Of a stretch of 64,000 bases of DNA, positions 1-8,575 are shown one piece after another. The notes under the pieces were generated by a model. It saw nothing but the letters and a program-made list of their open reading frames with translations. It was not told the DNA's origin and did not search any database. The translations under genes and the position numbers were made by a program. Source of the stretch: Mesorhizobium sp. (GTDB taxonomy: Bacteria > Pseudomonadota > Alphaproteobacteria > Rhizobiales > Rhizobiaceae); assembly GCA_004963905.1 (NCBI GenBank), contig SUGL01000007.1:108228-172227 (forward strand). The letters are read 5' to 3'. Position 1 is the stretch's first letter; every line of letters begins with the position of its first letter.

Positions 1-538
1 CTCCCTCGAAGACACGCTGCTTGCGGCCATCCGGACCATTCCGGATTATCCCAAACCCGGCATCCTGTTTCGCGACATCACCACGCTGCTGAGTGACGCA
101 CGCGCCTTTCGCCGCGCCATCGACGAGCTGGTGCATCCCTATGCCGGGCTGAAGATCGACAAGATCGCCGGCATCGAGGCGCGCGGCTTCATCCTGGGCG
201 GCGCGGTAGCGCATCAGCTTTCGGCAGGGTTCGTGCCGATCCGCAAGAAGGGCAAGCTGCCCTACGAAACGGTGCGCGTCGCCTACAGCCTGGAATACGG
301 GCTGGACGAGATGGAGATGCACAAGGACGGCGTCTCGCAGGGCGAGAAGGTGATCGTGGTCGACGATCTGATCGCTACCGGCGGCACGGCGGAAGCGGCG
401 GTGAAGCTGCTCAGGCAGATCGGCGCCGACATCGTCGCCGCCTGCTTCGTCATCGACCTGCCGGATCTCGGCGGACGCCGGAAGCTGGAAGCGCTCGGCG
501 TGCCGGTCAGGACGCTGATCGGCTTCGAGGGGCATTGA
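1..538 (+). CDS. apt: Adenine phosphoribosyltransferase (5' end cut by window)
   Basis: Purine salvage enzyme that joins adenine to PRPP to give AMP and pyrophosphate in the cytoplasm. The frame is open from base 2 and gives 178 residues, close to the full family length, so only the first few residues and the start codon lie outside the window. The N-terminal stretch [13 protein letters not shown] and the type I PRPP-binding loop [14 protein letters not shown] (about residues 117-130) are typical of Apt. A large palindromic repeat starts 5 bp after the stop and probably serves as the 3' end of the transcript. The next gene converges on it. Confidence 0.95.
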   Translation, partial: SLEDTLLAAIRTIPDYPKPGILFRDITTLLSDARAFRRAIDELVHPYAGLKIDKIAGIEARGFILGGAVAHQLSAGFVPIRKKGKLPYETVRVAYSLEYGLDEMEMHKDGVSQGEKVIVVDDLIATGGTAEAAVKLLRQIGADIVAACFVIDLPDLGGRRKLEALGVPVRTLIGFEGH

Positions 539-543
539 GCGGT

Positions 544-691
544 CCCCTTCTCCCCTTGTGGGAGAAGGTGTCGCCGAAGGCGACGGATGAGGGGTGCTCC
601 AGGGAAAGCCAGCGTCTCACTCCGCTGGAACACCCCTCATCCGTCTCGGCGCTGCGCGCCGATCCACCTTCTCCCACAAGGGGAGAAGGGG
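544..691. repeat. 148-bp palindromic intergenic repeat, copy 1
   Basis: The outer arms CCCCTTCTCCCCTTGTGGGA and its complement (left end 544, right end 691) pair almost perfectly. A second inner pair is built on GGATGAGGGGTG and CACCCCTCATCC. A copy of exactly the same length lies at 37773-37920, and its right half is nearly identical. It sits between the convergent apt and MaoC genes. It resembles the RIME-type mosaic elements of Rhizobiales; that naming is from memory, but the two-copy palindrome is seen directly. Confidence 0.85.
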
Positions 692-697
692 AAGGCA

Positions 698-1168
698 CTA
701 CTCCACCTTCACCAGCACGGCGCTGTCGAACTCGATGACCTTGTCTCCGGTCGAATCGAAGCCCTCCGAGCGCAGCGTGAGCAGGCTCCAGCCGGGGCGC
801 CCGGCAAGGGGACGGTGGGCAAGAGCAGTGCGGGTGAAGGTCACTGTCTCGCCGGCATAGACCGGTTTCAGCCATTTGAGATTGCGGAAGCCGGGCGAGG
901 GGCCGAATTCGGGCTGCGGACCGGGGCCGGTCCAGCGCACGCCTTCGGTCTCCATGCGCTTTTCGAGATTGTATTTCATCCAGGTGGCTGCGGTGTGCCA
1001 GCCAGAGGCGCAGAGACCGCCAAGCACGCTCTTCTTCGCCGCCTCCTCGTCGACATGGAAGACCTGCGGATCGTATTTGCGGGCAAACGCCTTGATCTCT
1101 TCCGCGCCGAACTTATGCGAGCCGAGGGTGACGGTTTCGCCGATGAGGAAATACTCGTCCAGGGTCAC
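698..1168 (-). CDS. MaoC-like hotdog dehydratase
   Basis: A 156-residue hotdog-fold protein of the MaoC/enoyl-CoA hydratase type. Such proteins normally hydrate or dehydrate acyl-thioesters. The hydratase-like segment FHVDEEAAKKSVLGGLCASG contains the usual D and H positions. I chose the GTG at 1166-1168 because it overlaps the TGA of the upstream MaoC gene (GTGA), giving translational coupling; a longer reading frame exists but would run into the neighbour. The pair of adjacent MaoC paralogues suggests a heteromeric hydratase, or one made by tandem duplication. The substrate cannot be told from sequence. Confidence 0.8.
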   Translation of the reverse strand: MTLDEYFLIGETVTLGSHKFGAEEIKAFARKYDPQVFHVDEEAAKKSVLGGLCASGWHTAATWMKYNLEKRMETEGVRWTGPGPQPEFGPSPGFRNLKWLKPVYAGETVTFTRTALAHRPLAGRPGWSLLTLRSEGFDSTGDKVIEFDSAVLVKVE

Positions 1169-1626
1169 GCGACGGCCTCGCGGGTCAGGAACATGCCGGT
1201 GTTCTCGAGCTCGAAGACGCATTCACCGCGCTGATTGAAGAGCTCGCTGCGCATGCTGACGAGCCCGAGCTGAGGCCTCGATTTGGACTGGCGCTTGGAC
1301 AGCACGGTGACCTTGCCGGTAAGCCGGTCGCCGGCCAGAACCGGCTTCTTCCATTTCACATGCTCGATGCCCGGCGAGCCTTGCGAGGTCGAATCGAGCA
1401 GGAAGGCGTCGCACAGCATGCGCATGAACATGGCGCAGGTGTGCCAGCCCGAAGCCGAAAGGCCGCCCAGGATGCTGGCCTTGCCGGCCTCCTCGTCGAG
1501 ATGCATCGGCTGGGCATCGAATTCGCTGGCGAATTCGATGATCTCGGCCGCGCTCACATGCTTGCTGCCGAGGTCGAGCGAGGCGCCCTCGACGAAATCC
1601 TCATAGGCCCAGGTCTTTCCGGTCAT
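1165..1626 (-). CDS. MaoC-like hotdog dehydratase (paralogue)
   Basis: First gene of the MaoC pair, 153 residues from the ATG at 1626. It carries the same PMHLDEEAGKASILGGLSAS core as its neighbour and probably has the same fold and partner. The ATG at 1626 puts the start where family members normally begin, but it has no clear ribosome binding site. A TTG at 1701 would add 25 residues that look unlike the family. The stop overlaps the start of the downstream paralogue by four bases. The product is probably an acyl-CoA or acyl-thioester hydratase; the substrate is unknown. Confidence 0.75.
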   Translation of the reverse strand: MTGKTWAYEDFVEGASLDLGSKHVSAAEIIEFASEFDAQPMHLDEEAGKASILGGLSASGWHTCAMFMRMLCDAFLLDSTSQGSPGIEHVKWKKPVLAGDRLTGKVTVLSKRQSKSRPQLGLVSMRSELFNQRGECVFELENTGMFLTREAVA

Positions 1627-1738
1627 GTCGGCAATCCGGTTGACGAACGCTTGATCCCCAAGGTCGGGCATCCGGATGACGGCCCGAGCCAATTTGGTCA
1701 AGTCCTTTCTGGTGAGCCAGTTGTTCCGGCCGGAGGTG

Positions 1739-2713
1739 TCAGAGCCAGCCGCGCCGGCGGAAATACCAGAAGGGCAGGATCGCGGAGACCACCATCAGGC
1801 CGATGGCGAAGGGATAGCCGAACTCCCATTTGAGCTCGGGGATGATGTCGAAATTCATGCCGTAGATCGAGGCGACCAGCGTCGGCGGCAGGAAGATGAC
1901 GGCGGCGACCGAGAATATCTTGATGATGGCGTTCTGCTCGATCGAGATCATGCCGAGCGTGGCATCGAGCAGGAAGGAGATCTTCTGCGACAGGAAGGTG
2001 GCGTGGTCGGCAAGCGACAGCACGTCGCGCGACAGAGTCTTGATGCGGGCCCGCACGTCCTTGCTCATCTTGGTCTGGGCCGCGACATGGGCGAGAAAGC
2101 CGGCCAGACGCTGCAGCGAGATCAGGCTGTCGCGGACGGAGGAAGCAAGATCCTCCTTGCGGCCGATGCCTTTCAACAGTTCCTGGAAATCGCGGTTGCG
2201 TTTGGAGGCCTTGGTCGAGCGCGCCTCGAAAATGTCGCGCGAGATCGCCTCGACATCGCGTCCGGCGCGCTCGAGGATATCGGCGAGACGGTCGACGATC
2301 GCTTCCAGCAGGCCGATCAGGATGGTGTCGCCGCTGGTGCAGCCGGTCGCCACCTTTTCGGCGCGCAGCGGGAAGGTCTTGAAGGCCTTGGGCTCGTGAT
2401 AGCGGATGGTGATCAGCCGGTTGCCGGCGAGCGCGAAGGTCACCGGCGACATCAGCGGCTCGTCGACCTCGGTCTGCGCCGGCAGCACGGCGGTCATGAA
2501 ATAACCACCGTCCTCGACATAGAGGCGGCTCGATATCTCGATCTCCTCCATCTCCTCGCGGGTAGGGATGGCAATGCCCAGCCAGCTCTCGATGGTGGCC
2601 TCTTCGTCCTTGGTCGGATTGAAGAGATCGGCCCAGACGACCCTGTCACCATCCGTGGCGAGATCGTCGGTGACGCGCAGGCGATCATTGTCCACGACGA
2701 AGGCCTTGATCAT
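1739..2713 (-). CDS. corA: CorA-family magnesium/divalent cation transporter
   Basis: A 324-residue inner-membrane channel of the CorA family that imports Mg2+ (or Co2+/Ni2+). A long acidic and helical cytoplasmic domain is followed by two C-terminal membrane segments. The signature GMN (residues 285-287) sits in YGMNFDIIPEL just after TM1, and TM2 is GYPFAIGLMVVSAILPFWYF. The start at 2713 is supported by GGGAG 8 bases upstream; a longer frame to 2791 adds 26 residues with no family likeness. The gene stands alone between the MaoC pair and ychF on the same strand. Confidence 0.93.
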   Translation of the reverse strand: MIKAFVVDNDRLRVTDDLATDGDRVVWADLFNPTKDEEATIESWLGIAIPTREEMEEIEISSRLYVEDGGYFMTAVLPAQTEVDEPLMSPVTFALAGNRLITIRYHEPKAFKTFPLRAEKVATGCTSGDTILIGLLEAIVDRLADILERAGRDVEAISRDIFEARSTKASKRNRDFQELLKGIGRKEDLASSVRDSLISLQRLAGFLAHVAAQTKMSKDVRARIKTLSRDVLSLADHATFLSQKISFLLDATLGMISIEQNAIIKIFSVAAVIFLPPTLVASIYGMNFDIIPELKWEFGYPFAIGLMVVSAILPFWYFRRRGWL

Positions 2714-2876
2714 CGCCGGGTCTCCCTTGCTGGACCAAAGAGATTTCGTTCGAAGCGCCGCCAGGATGCAGGGCTTCACGGACGTCAGCACGGGCCGCTT
2801 AGCCCCGCTGCATCACAAGGTCAAGACAGCTGCCTCCGCAGGCCGGAGGGCATGGCGGACGCCAGCAACGGCGATA

Positions 2877-3980
2877 TCACGTGTTGAACTTGAATAGCAT
2901 GATGTCGCCGTCCTGGACGACATACTCCTTGCCTTCGTCGCGCGCCTTGCCGGCCTCCTTGGCCGCCGCTTCGCCGCCCAGCGTGACGAAGTCGTTGTAG
3001 GAAATCGTCTGGGCGCGGATGAAGCCGCGTTCGAAATCGGTGTGGATGACGCCGGCCGCCTGCGGCGCCTTATCGCCTTTGTGGATCGTCCAGGCGCGCG
3101 TCTCCTTCGGCCCGACGGTGAAATAGGTGATCAGATGCAGGAGCTCGTAGCCGGCGCGGATCACCTTGTTGAGGCCCGGCTCGTCGAGGCCGATCGAGGC
3201 AAGGAATTCCATTTCCTCCTCGTCGGAAAGCTGAGCGACTTCCGCCTCGATCGCCGCCGAGATCACCACCGTGCCGGCGCCCTGGGCGGCGGCCATTTTC
3301 TCCACCGCCCTAGTGTGCTCGTTGCCGGTCGCGGCATCGGCCTCGGCGACGTTGCAGACATAGAGGACGGGATGCGAGGTGAGCAGGTTCAGTCCCTGCA
3401 GGATGCGCAGATCATCGGCGCCGATGCCGTTGAGCAGGAAGCGCGTGGGCTTGCCGGCCTGCAGCAGCTCGAGCGCCGCCTCCATCATCGGCAGCACGGC
3501 CATTGCTTCCTTGTCCTTGCCGGCGGCGCGCTTGCGCACCTGGACGATGCGGCGCTCGAGGCTTTCCAGGTCGGCGAGCATCAGCTCGGTCTCGACGGTC
3601 TCGGCGTCGGCAACCGGATCGATGCGGCCTTCGACATGGGTGATGTCGTCATCCTCGAAGCAGCGCAGCACGTGCACGATGGCGTCGACCTCGCGGATGT
3701 TGGCGAGGAACTGGTTGCCCAAGCCTTCGCCCTTGGAGGCGCCGCGCACCAGGCCGGCGATGTCGACGAAGGAGATGCGGGTCGGGATGATCTCCTTCGA
3801 CTTGCCGATCGCGGCGATCTTCTGCATGCGCGGGTCCGGCACAGCCACCTCGCCGGTGTTCGGCTCGATGGTGCAGAAAGGATAGTTGGCGGCCTGCGCG
3901 GCGGCCGTCCTGGTCAGCGCGTTGAACAGCGTCGACTTGCCGACGTTGGGCAAGCCAACGATGCCACATTTGAAACCCAT
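2877..3980 (-). CDS. ychF: Redox-regulated ATPase YchF (Obg-family)
   Basis: A 367-residue P-loop protein of the OBG family that prefers ATP over GTP and binds the ribosome. The Walker A is GLPNVGKSTL near the N-terminus. Switch II/G3 is DIAGLVRGASKGEGLGNQ, and the G4 position reads NVAE rather than NKxD, which is the hallmark of YchF's changed nucleotide specificity. The C-terminal TGS domain ends in YVVQDGDIMLFKFNT. The length equals that of the family. It lies downstream of rplY and pth, a conserved alphaproteobacterial order. Confidence 0.97.
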   Translation of the reverse strand: MGFKCGIVGLPNVGKSTLFNALTRTAAAQAANYPFCTIEPNTGEVAVPDPRMQKIAAIGKSKEIIPTRISFVDIAGLVRGASKGEGLGNQFLANIREVDAIVHVLRCFEDDDITHVEGRIDPVADAETVETELMLADLESLERRIVQVRKRAAGKDKEAMAVLPMMEAALELLQAGKPTRFLLNGIGADDLRILQGLNLLTSHPVLYVCNVAEADAATGNEHTRAVEKMAAAQGAGTVVISAAIEAEVAQLSDEEEMEFLASIGLDEPGLNKVIRAGYELLHLITYFTVGPKETRAWTIHKGDKAPQAAGVIHTDFERGFIRAQTISYNDFVTLGGEAAAKEAGKARDEGKEYVVQDGDIMLFKFNT

Positions 3981-4075
3981 GTTCTTACGGTCCTATCGGG
4001 AATTCGAGATTTGGTGAGGGCTATGGGCGAAAGGGACGACGAACGTCAAGCCCCATGCCTCGATCGTGACTGAGC

Positions 4076-4798
4076 CTAGTCCTTGCCGAACAGCTTCTTC
4101 AGCATCGCGGCCATCGGTCCGCTTTCGGGCACCTTCGCCGCTGGCTGCTGCGGGCGCGCCTGGCGGACGTGGCTTTGCTGCTTCGGCGTCTTGGGCGGCG
4201 GCCGGTCGTCATCGCCGGTTGGCACGAGCTTGTCGCGCAGCACCAGCGTGATGCGGTTCATGAAGGAGTTGTCGTCGCCCTTGGCCAGCAGCCCGGCGTC
4301 ATCGGCGATCGCGTCGAGCAGCACGTCAAGCCATTCACGGTCGGCCTTGGCGAAATCGCCCAGCACATGGCCGTGCACCATCTCCTTGACGCCGGGATGG
4401 CCGACGCCGATGCGCACGCGGCGATAGGCATTGCCGACATGCTGGTCGAGCGAGCGGATGCCGTTGTGGCCGCCCGAGCCGCCGCCCACCTTGACCCTGA
4501 CCTTGCCGGCGGCAAGGTCGATCTCGTCGTAGAAGACGGTGAGGGCGGATGGTTCGAGCTTGTAGAAGCGCAGCGCCTCGCCGACCGACTGTCCAGACAG
4601 GTTCATGAAGGTCTGCGGCTTGATCAGCAGGATCTTCTCGCCGCCGAGCGTGCCTTCGGAGATCAGTCCCTGGAACTTCTTCGACCAGGGCGAAAAGGAA
4701 TGGCGGCGGGCAATCGCGTCCGCCGCCATGAAGCCGACATTGTGCCGGTTGTTGGCGTATTTCGCGCCCGGATTGCCGAGGCCTGCAAAAACAAGCAT
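4076..4798 (-). CDS. pth: Peptidyl-tRNA hydrolase
   Basis: Releases tRNA from prematurely dropped peptidyl-tRNA. The N-terminus [20 protein letters not shown] carries the conserved substrate Asn and the catalytic His of the family. The 240 residues exceed the usual 190 or so because of a Pro/Gln-rich tail of about 50 residues that ends in a short basic helix (MLKKLFGKD). Such tails occur in rhizobial Pth proteins and are probably disordered. Only 20 bp separate it from the upstream rplY, so the two are likely cotranscribed. Confidence 0.96.
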   Translation of the reverse strand: MLVFAGLGNPGAKYANNRHNVGFMAADAIARRHSFSPWSKKFQGLISEGTLGGEKILLIKPQTFMNLSGQSVGEALRFYKLEPSALTVFYDEIDLAAGKVRVKVGGGSGGHNGIRSLDQHVGNAYRRVRIGVGHPGVKEMVHGHVLGDFAKADREWLDVLLDAIADDAGLLAKGDDNSFMNRITLVLRDKLVPTGDDDRPPPKTPKQQSHVRQARPQQPAAKVPESGPMAAMLKKLFGKD

Positions 4799-4818
4799 CG
4801 TCGACTCCAGGCGGAAAA

Positions 4819-5463
4819 TTACTTCTCTTCGGCCTCAGCGGCCGCCGCTTCCGGCGCCTCCGCCTCGGCGGTCTCTTCCGTCTCCGGCTTCATTGCCGCG
4901 GAACCGGCAATGGTCGCGATGGTGAAGTCGCGATCGGAGATCACCGGCTTGACGCCGGCCGGCAGGACGACCGCCGAAATGTGGATCGAGTCGCCGATTT
5001 CGGTGCCGGCGAGATCGACGGTGATGAAATCCGGGATCGCATTGGCCGGGCAGTGGAACTCGACTTCGTGACGCACGATGTTGAGCACGCCGCCGCGCTT
5101 GATGCCGGGCGACTTCTCTTCGTTGATGAAGTGGACGGGCACGTCGACATTGACCTCGGTGTCCTTGCCGATGCGCAGGAAGTCGACATGGACCGGGAAG
5201 TCCTTGACCGGATCGAGCTGGAAGTCCTTCGGCAGGACCTGGATCTTCTTGCCGTCGACATCGATCGTGGCGATCGTGGTCAGGAACCCGCCGCCGTGGA
5301 TCTTGTAGAAGATGTCCTTGTAGTTGAGCGCAATCGCCAGGGGGGGCTGCTTGTCGCCGTAAATAACTGCAGGCACTTTGCCGTTGCGTCGAACCGTACG
5401 GGCGGACCCCTTACCGACCTGTTCGCGCGCTTCGGCCTTGAGCTCGTAAGTATCGTGGCTCAT
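4819..5463 (-). CDS. rplY: 50S ribosomal protein L25 (CTC/TL5 type)
   Basis: A 5S-rRNA-binding protein of the large subunit, in the long CTC form with an N-terminal L25 domain ([26 protein letters not shown] region) and a C-terminal beta domain ([20 protein letters not shown]). The last 25 residues are a low-complexity Ala/Glu tail. Length is 214 residues. It heads the rplY-pth-ychF group on the minus strand; its promoter must lie in the 400-bp gap upstream. Confidence 0.96.
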   Translation of the reverse strand: MSHDTYELKAEAREQVGKGSARTVRRNGKVPAVIYGDKQPPLAIALNYKDIFYKIHGGGFLTTIATIDVDGKKIQVLPKDFQLDPVKDFPVHVDFLRIGKDTEVNVDVPVHFINEEKSPGIKRGGVLNIVRHEVEFHCPANAIPDFITVDLAGTEIGDSIHISAVVLPAGVKPVISDRDFTIATIAGSAAMKPETEETAEAEAPEAAAAEAEEK

Positions 5464-5870
5464 GGCATTTCCTTTCGCGTGTTATGGAGCGTTCGCGGCG
5501 GGCAAGCCCATCCGTAAACGTCGAAAGCCGTCGCGGCCTTGCATGGTCGATCCAAACGCTTTTGGCTGTCCAAACGCTTCCGGGGATCATGCAGGCCTAG
5601 CCGGCCTTCCTCCGCGTTGCCTCCAAGGGTGTCTACGCGGGTGGCGGCTCTATAGCGGAAGGCGGCGAGGGGCGCAAGCCGTTGAGCGGCAAGCCTTGGC
5701 CAGGGTTTACGCAGGCCATGCGGCCTGACCGGCAGAGCATAAGCAACGCTTCCTACCGGTGCAAAGTTGGATCTGGCGGGTTGCACCAAGTGCCGTCTGC
5801 GTCCGTCATGTAGCATCAGGCCTGTTTCATTCGTCCTTGGCTGGTATTCGAAGGACCATTGGAGATCGAC
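5464..5870. other. Intergenic region between rplY and the GST gene
   Basis: About 400 bp separating divergent genes. I find no convincing reading frame, tRNA or strong hairpin. It must hold the leftward rplY promoter and the rightward transferase promoter, but no clear -35/-10 pair stands out. The last bases, GGAG followed by ATCGAC, form the ribosome binding site of the transferase. Confidence 0.5.
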
Positions 5871-6452
5871 ATGAAACTTCTGTTCAGCCGCAACCCCAAT
5901 CCTCGCCTCGCCGTCGCGGTGGCGCGCTATCTCGGGGCGGAGATCGCCTTCGAATTCGCCTCGCCGACGGCGCCGGGGCAGGCCGAACGATATCGCGCGC
6001 TGAACGCCTGCCGGCTCTCGCGCGACATGCGTTCCGATTTCTGGCGCACCGGAGACGACGAGCCCGAGATGATCCGCTGGCTGAGCTGGGGCAAGGAGAA
6101 CTTCGCCAGGGCCTGCGACATGGTGCATTTTGAGCGCGGCACCAAACAGCGTTGGAGACTGGGACCGATCGACGAGGCCTTGGTCGAAGAGGGGTTGAGG
6201 CAGTTCCACACGGCCGCAGCTCTCCTTGAGGCCGAGCTTTCTCAGCGCGAGTGGCTGGTCGGCAATTCGGTTTCCTATGCCGACTTCCGCATGGCGACGT
6301 TTCTGCCCTTCAACGACGCCGCAAGATTGCCGCTCGACGACTACCCGTCCCTTCGCCGCTGGTATGGCCGGCTGGAGGCGATCGATGCCTGGCGCGACCC
6401 CTTCCAGGGACTGGAGGCGCCGCAACTGCCGCCGGTCAGGATTGAAGCCTGA
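5871..6452 (+). CDS. Glutathione S-transferase family protein, apparently with an internal deletion
   Basis: A GST-like protein that would conjugate glutathione to electrophiles. The start at 5871 follows GGAG. Residues 1-43 match the first strand and helix of the thioredoxin fold (KLLFSRNPNPRLAVAVARYL). The text then jumps from RALN at residue 45 to ACRLSRDMRSDFW, a segment that normally lies after the strand with the cis-proline and the Glu-Ser glutathione-binding pair. About 25 residues are missing in frame; total length is 193 instead of roughly 215-220. The C-terminal helical domain (YADFRMATFLPFNDAARLPL) is intact. It may be inactive or a repurposed fold. Confidence 0.8.
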   Translation: MKLLFSRNPNPRLAVAVARYLGAEIAFEFASPTAPGQAERYRALNACRLSRDMRSDFWRTGDDEPEMIRWLSWGKENFARACDMVHFERGTKQRWRLGPIDEALVEEGLRQFHTAAALLEAELSQREWLVGNSVSYADFRMATFLPFNDAARLPLDDYPSLRRWYGRLEAIDAWRDPFQGLEAPQLPPVRIEA

Positions 6453-6536
6453 GCCCGCATCCGCTGAACCAATCGACGGCTAAAGAACGCAAACTCAATC
6501 CCTCTGCCAGGCTCGTTTTGAAATCTTCTCGCTCAT

Positions 6537-6563
6537 TTAATTCTACAAAATCGGTAGTCTTAA
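6537..6563. promoter_or_regulatory. Candidate operator of the organosulfur operon
   Basis: A symmetric element TTAA-N2-CTAC-N7-GTAG-N2-TTAA is centred on 6550, 28 bp before the start of the FMN reductase gene. Both half-sites match exactly. It lies in an AT-rich patch inside otherwise GC-rich DNA, as expected for a promoter/operator. The cognate regulator is unknown. Confidence 0.5.
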
Positions 6564-6590
6564 TGAATAAATGCCGCGAGGAGAGCCGAG

Positions 6591-7148
6591 ATGACGAAGA
6601 AGCTGGTGGTGGGGATATCCGGCAACCTGACCCGCCCGTCGAAAACCAAGGCGTTCGTCAGTCATATCGCCGGCGAGGTCGCCGGCCGGATCGGTGCGAC
6701 GCCTGCTGTCTTCGACATCGAGGACTTTGGTCCATCGCTTCCTCGGGCACGACGCATCGGCGATCTCGATCCGGTGGCCCGGGCCATCGTCGAACAATTG
6801 ACCGGCGCGGACGTGCTGGTGGCGGGGTCGCCGACCTTCAAGGGCAGTTATACAGGCCTTTTCAAGCACTTGTTCGACCTTCTCGATCCGTCTTCGCTGC
6901 GCGGGAAACCGGTCGTCCTGGCGGCGACCGGCGGCGGAGAGCGTCACTCGCTGATCGTCGAACATCAGCTGCGGCCGCTGTTCGGCTTCTTCGAAGCGCT
7001 GACCATACCGACCGCGATCTACGCCTCCGACAAAGATTTTGCCGACGGCGTGCTGGTGTCGGAAGCGATCCATGCCCGCGCCCGGCAGGCTGTCGCCGAG
7101 GTCGTCAACGTCGTCGGTGCCACACGCCGCGTCGGCCTCGCCGCCTGA
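6591..7148 (+). CDS. NADPH-dependent FMN reductase (MsuE/SsuE-like)
   Basis: A 185-residue flavodoxin-fold reductase that would supply reduced FMN to the monooxygenase encoded next. Visible are the N-terminal phosphate-binding segment VVGISGNLTRPSKTKAFV, the flavin-contact segment AGSPTFKGSYTGLFKHLFD and GKPVVLAATGGGERHS. The ribosome binding site is GAGGAG, 8-13 bases before ATG. It is the first gene of a five-gene plus-strand cluster; 37 bp separate it from the monooxygenase. The pairing of reductase, flavin monooxygenase and sulfonate-type ABC importer indicates a two-component oxygenase for sulfur scavenging (inference). Confidence 0.88.
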   Translation: MTKKLVVGISGNLTRPSKTKAFVSHIAGEVAGRIGATPAVFDIEDFGPSLPRARRIGDLDPVARAIVEQLTGADVLVAGSPTFKGSYTGLFKHLFDLLDPSSLRGKPVVLAATGGGERHSLIVEHQLRPLFGFFEALTIPTAIYASDKDFADGVLVSEAIHARARQAVAEVVNVVGATRRVGLAA

Positions 7149-7185
7149 CTCCAGCGCAGCCATTTTGCGAACCGAAGGATCAGCC

Positions 7186-8550
7186 ATGACCAGCCCCAGA
7201 AAATCCAGACAGATCAAGCTCGGCGCCTTTCTGCCCGGCGGCGGCCAACATGTCGCGGCCTGGCGCCATCCGGACTCGCCGGCCGACGGCGCGACCAATT
7301 TCGAGTTCCACAAAAAGCTCGCGCTGACCGCCGAGCGCGGCCTGTTCGACGCCTATTTTCTTGCCGACAACCTGACGGTGGGCCTCGGCGCCCGCGAGGG
7401 CGGCAACGCCAAGATCGCCGGTTTCGAGCCGGTGACGCTGTTTGCGGCGCTGGCTCCGCTGACCACCCATCTCGGCTTCATCGCCACCGCTTCGACCACC
7501 TATGAGGAGCCTTACACGCTCGCCCGCAAATTCGCCTCGCTCGACCTTCTGTCGAACGGCCGCGCCGGCTGGAACGTCGTCACCTCGGCGGGGGACGACA
7601 CCGCGCGCAACTTCAATCGCGACGTCCAGCCCAACCATGCGGAGCGCTATGCGCGGGCGCATGAGCATGTCGAGACGGTCAAGGCGCTGTGGGACAGCTG
7701 GGAAGACGACGCTTTCATCCGCGACAAGAAGACCGGCCGCTTCTACGACAAGGACAAGCTGCACGACATCGACCACAAGGGCGAACATTTCAGCGTCAAG
7801 GGGCCGCTCAACGTGCCGCGTCCGGTGCAAGGGCATCCCGTGGTGGTGCAGGCGGGCCAGTCCGAGGATGGCCGTGGGCTCGCCGCGGCCTCGGCCGAGG
7901 TGATCTTCACCGCGCATCAGAACCTCGCCTCCGCGCAGGAATTCTATCGCGACATCAAGGCGCGCGTGGCGGCGGCCGGCCGCGATCCGGCACAGGTGCT
8001 GATCATGCCGGGCGTGGCGCCTTTCGTCGGCCGCACCGAAGCGGAAGCCCGCGCCAAATACCAGCAACTGAACGACCTGATCCTGCCGGAAGATGGGGTG
8101 GCGCTGCTCAACGCGCTTGCCGGCCAGACGCTCGATCTGCGGGATTATCCGCTCGACGGGCCGCTGCCGCCGAGCAGAGAAACTGAAGGCATGAAGAGCC
8201 GGCAGGCGCTGATCCGCCAGATCGCCGACGAGCACAATTTTACGATCCGCCAGCTCTATCAGTGGGTGGCGACCGCGCGGGGGCATTACACGGTAATCGG
8301 CAGTGCCACGCAGGTCGCCGATCAGCTGGAGGAATGGTTCACCAATGAAGCCGCCGACGGCTTCAACATCCTGCCGCCCTGGCTGCCAGGCGCGCTCGAC
8401 GATTTCGTCGACCTGGTGATCCCTGAGCTGCAACGGCGAGGCCTGTTCCGCACCGCCTATGAGGGCAGGACACTGCGCGAGAATCTCGGCCTCAGGCGAC
8501 CGGAGAATCCGTGGACGGCCGCCCGATCGACCGTGCTCGCCGCCGAATAG
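7186..8550 (+). CDS. NtaA/SnaA/DszA-family FMN-dependent monooxygenase
   Basis: A 454-residue bacterial luciferase-like (LLM class) monooxygenase that uses FMNH2 and O2 to cleave a C-S or C-N bond. Family hallmarks are the N-terminal LGAFLPGGGQHVAAWRHP, NGRAGWNVVTS near residue 125, NHAERYARAHE, and GHPVVVQAGQSEDGRGLAA. This subgroup includes dibenzothiophene-sulfone, dimethyl-sulfide and nitrilotriacetate monooxygenases rather than the SsuD alkanesulfonate enzymes. I chose the start at 7186, which follows GAAGGAT; a longer frame overlaps the reductase gene. The context points to an organosulfur substrate; the exact compound cannot be read from sequence. Confidence 0.9.
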   Translation: MTSPRKSRQIKLGAFLPGGGQHVAAWRHPDSPADGATNFEFHKKLALTAERGLFDAYFLADNLTVGLGAREGGNAKIAGFEPVTLFAALAPLTTHLGFIATASTTYEEPYTLARKFASLDLLSNGRAGWNVVTSAGDDTARNFNRDVQPNHAERYARAHEHVETVKALWDSWEDDAFIRDKKTGRFYDKDKLHDIDHKGEHFSVKGPLNVPRPVQGHPVVVQAGQSEDGRGLAAASAEVIFTAHQNLASAQEFYRDIKARVAAAGRDPAQVLIMPGVAPFVGRTEAEARAKYQQLNDLILPEDGVALLNALAGQTLDLRDYPLDGPLPPSRETEGMKSRQALIRQIADEHNFTIRQLYQWVATARGHYTVIGSATQVADQLEEWFTNEAADGFNILPPWLPGALDDFVDLVIPELQRRGLFRTAYEGRTLRENLGLRRPENPWTAARSTVLAAE

Positions 8551-8575
8551 TCTCTCGAAGCGAGGAGGCAAGACG

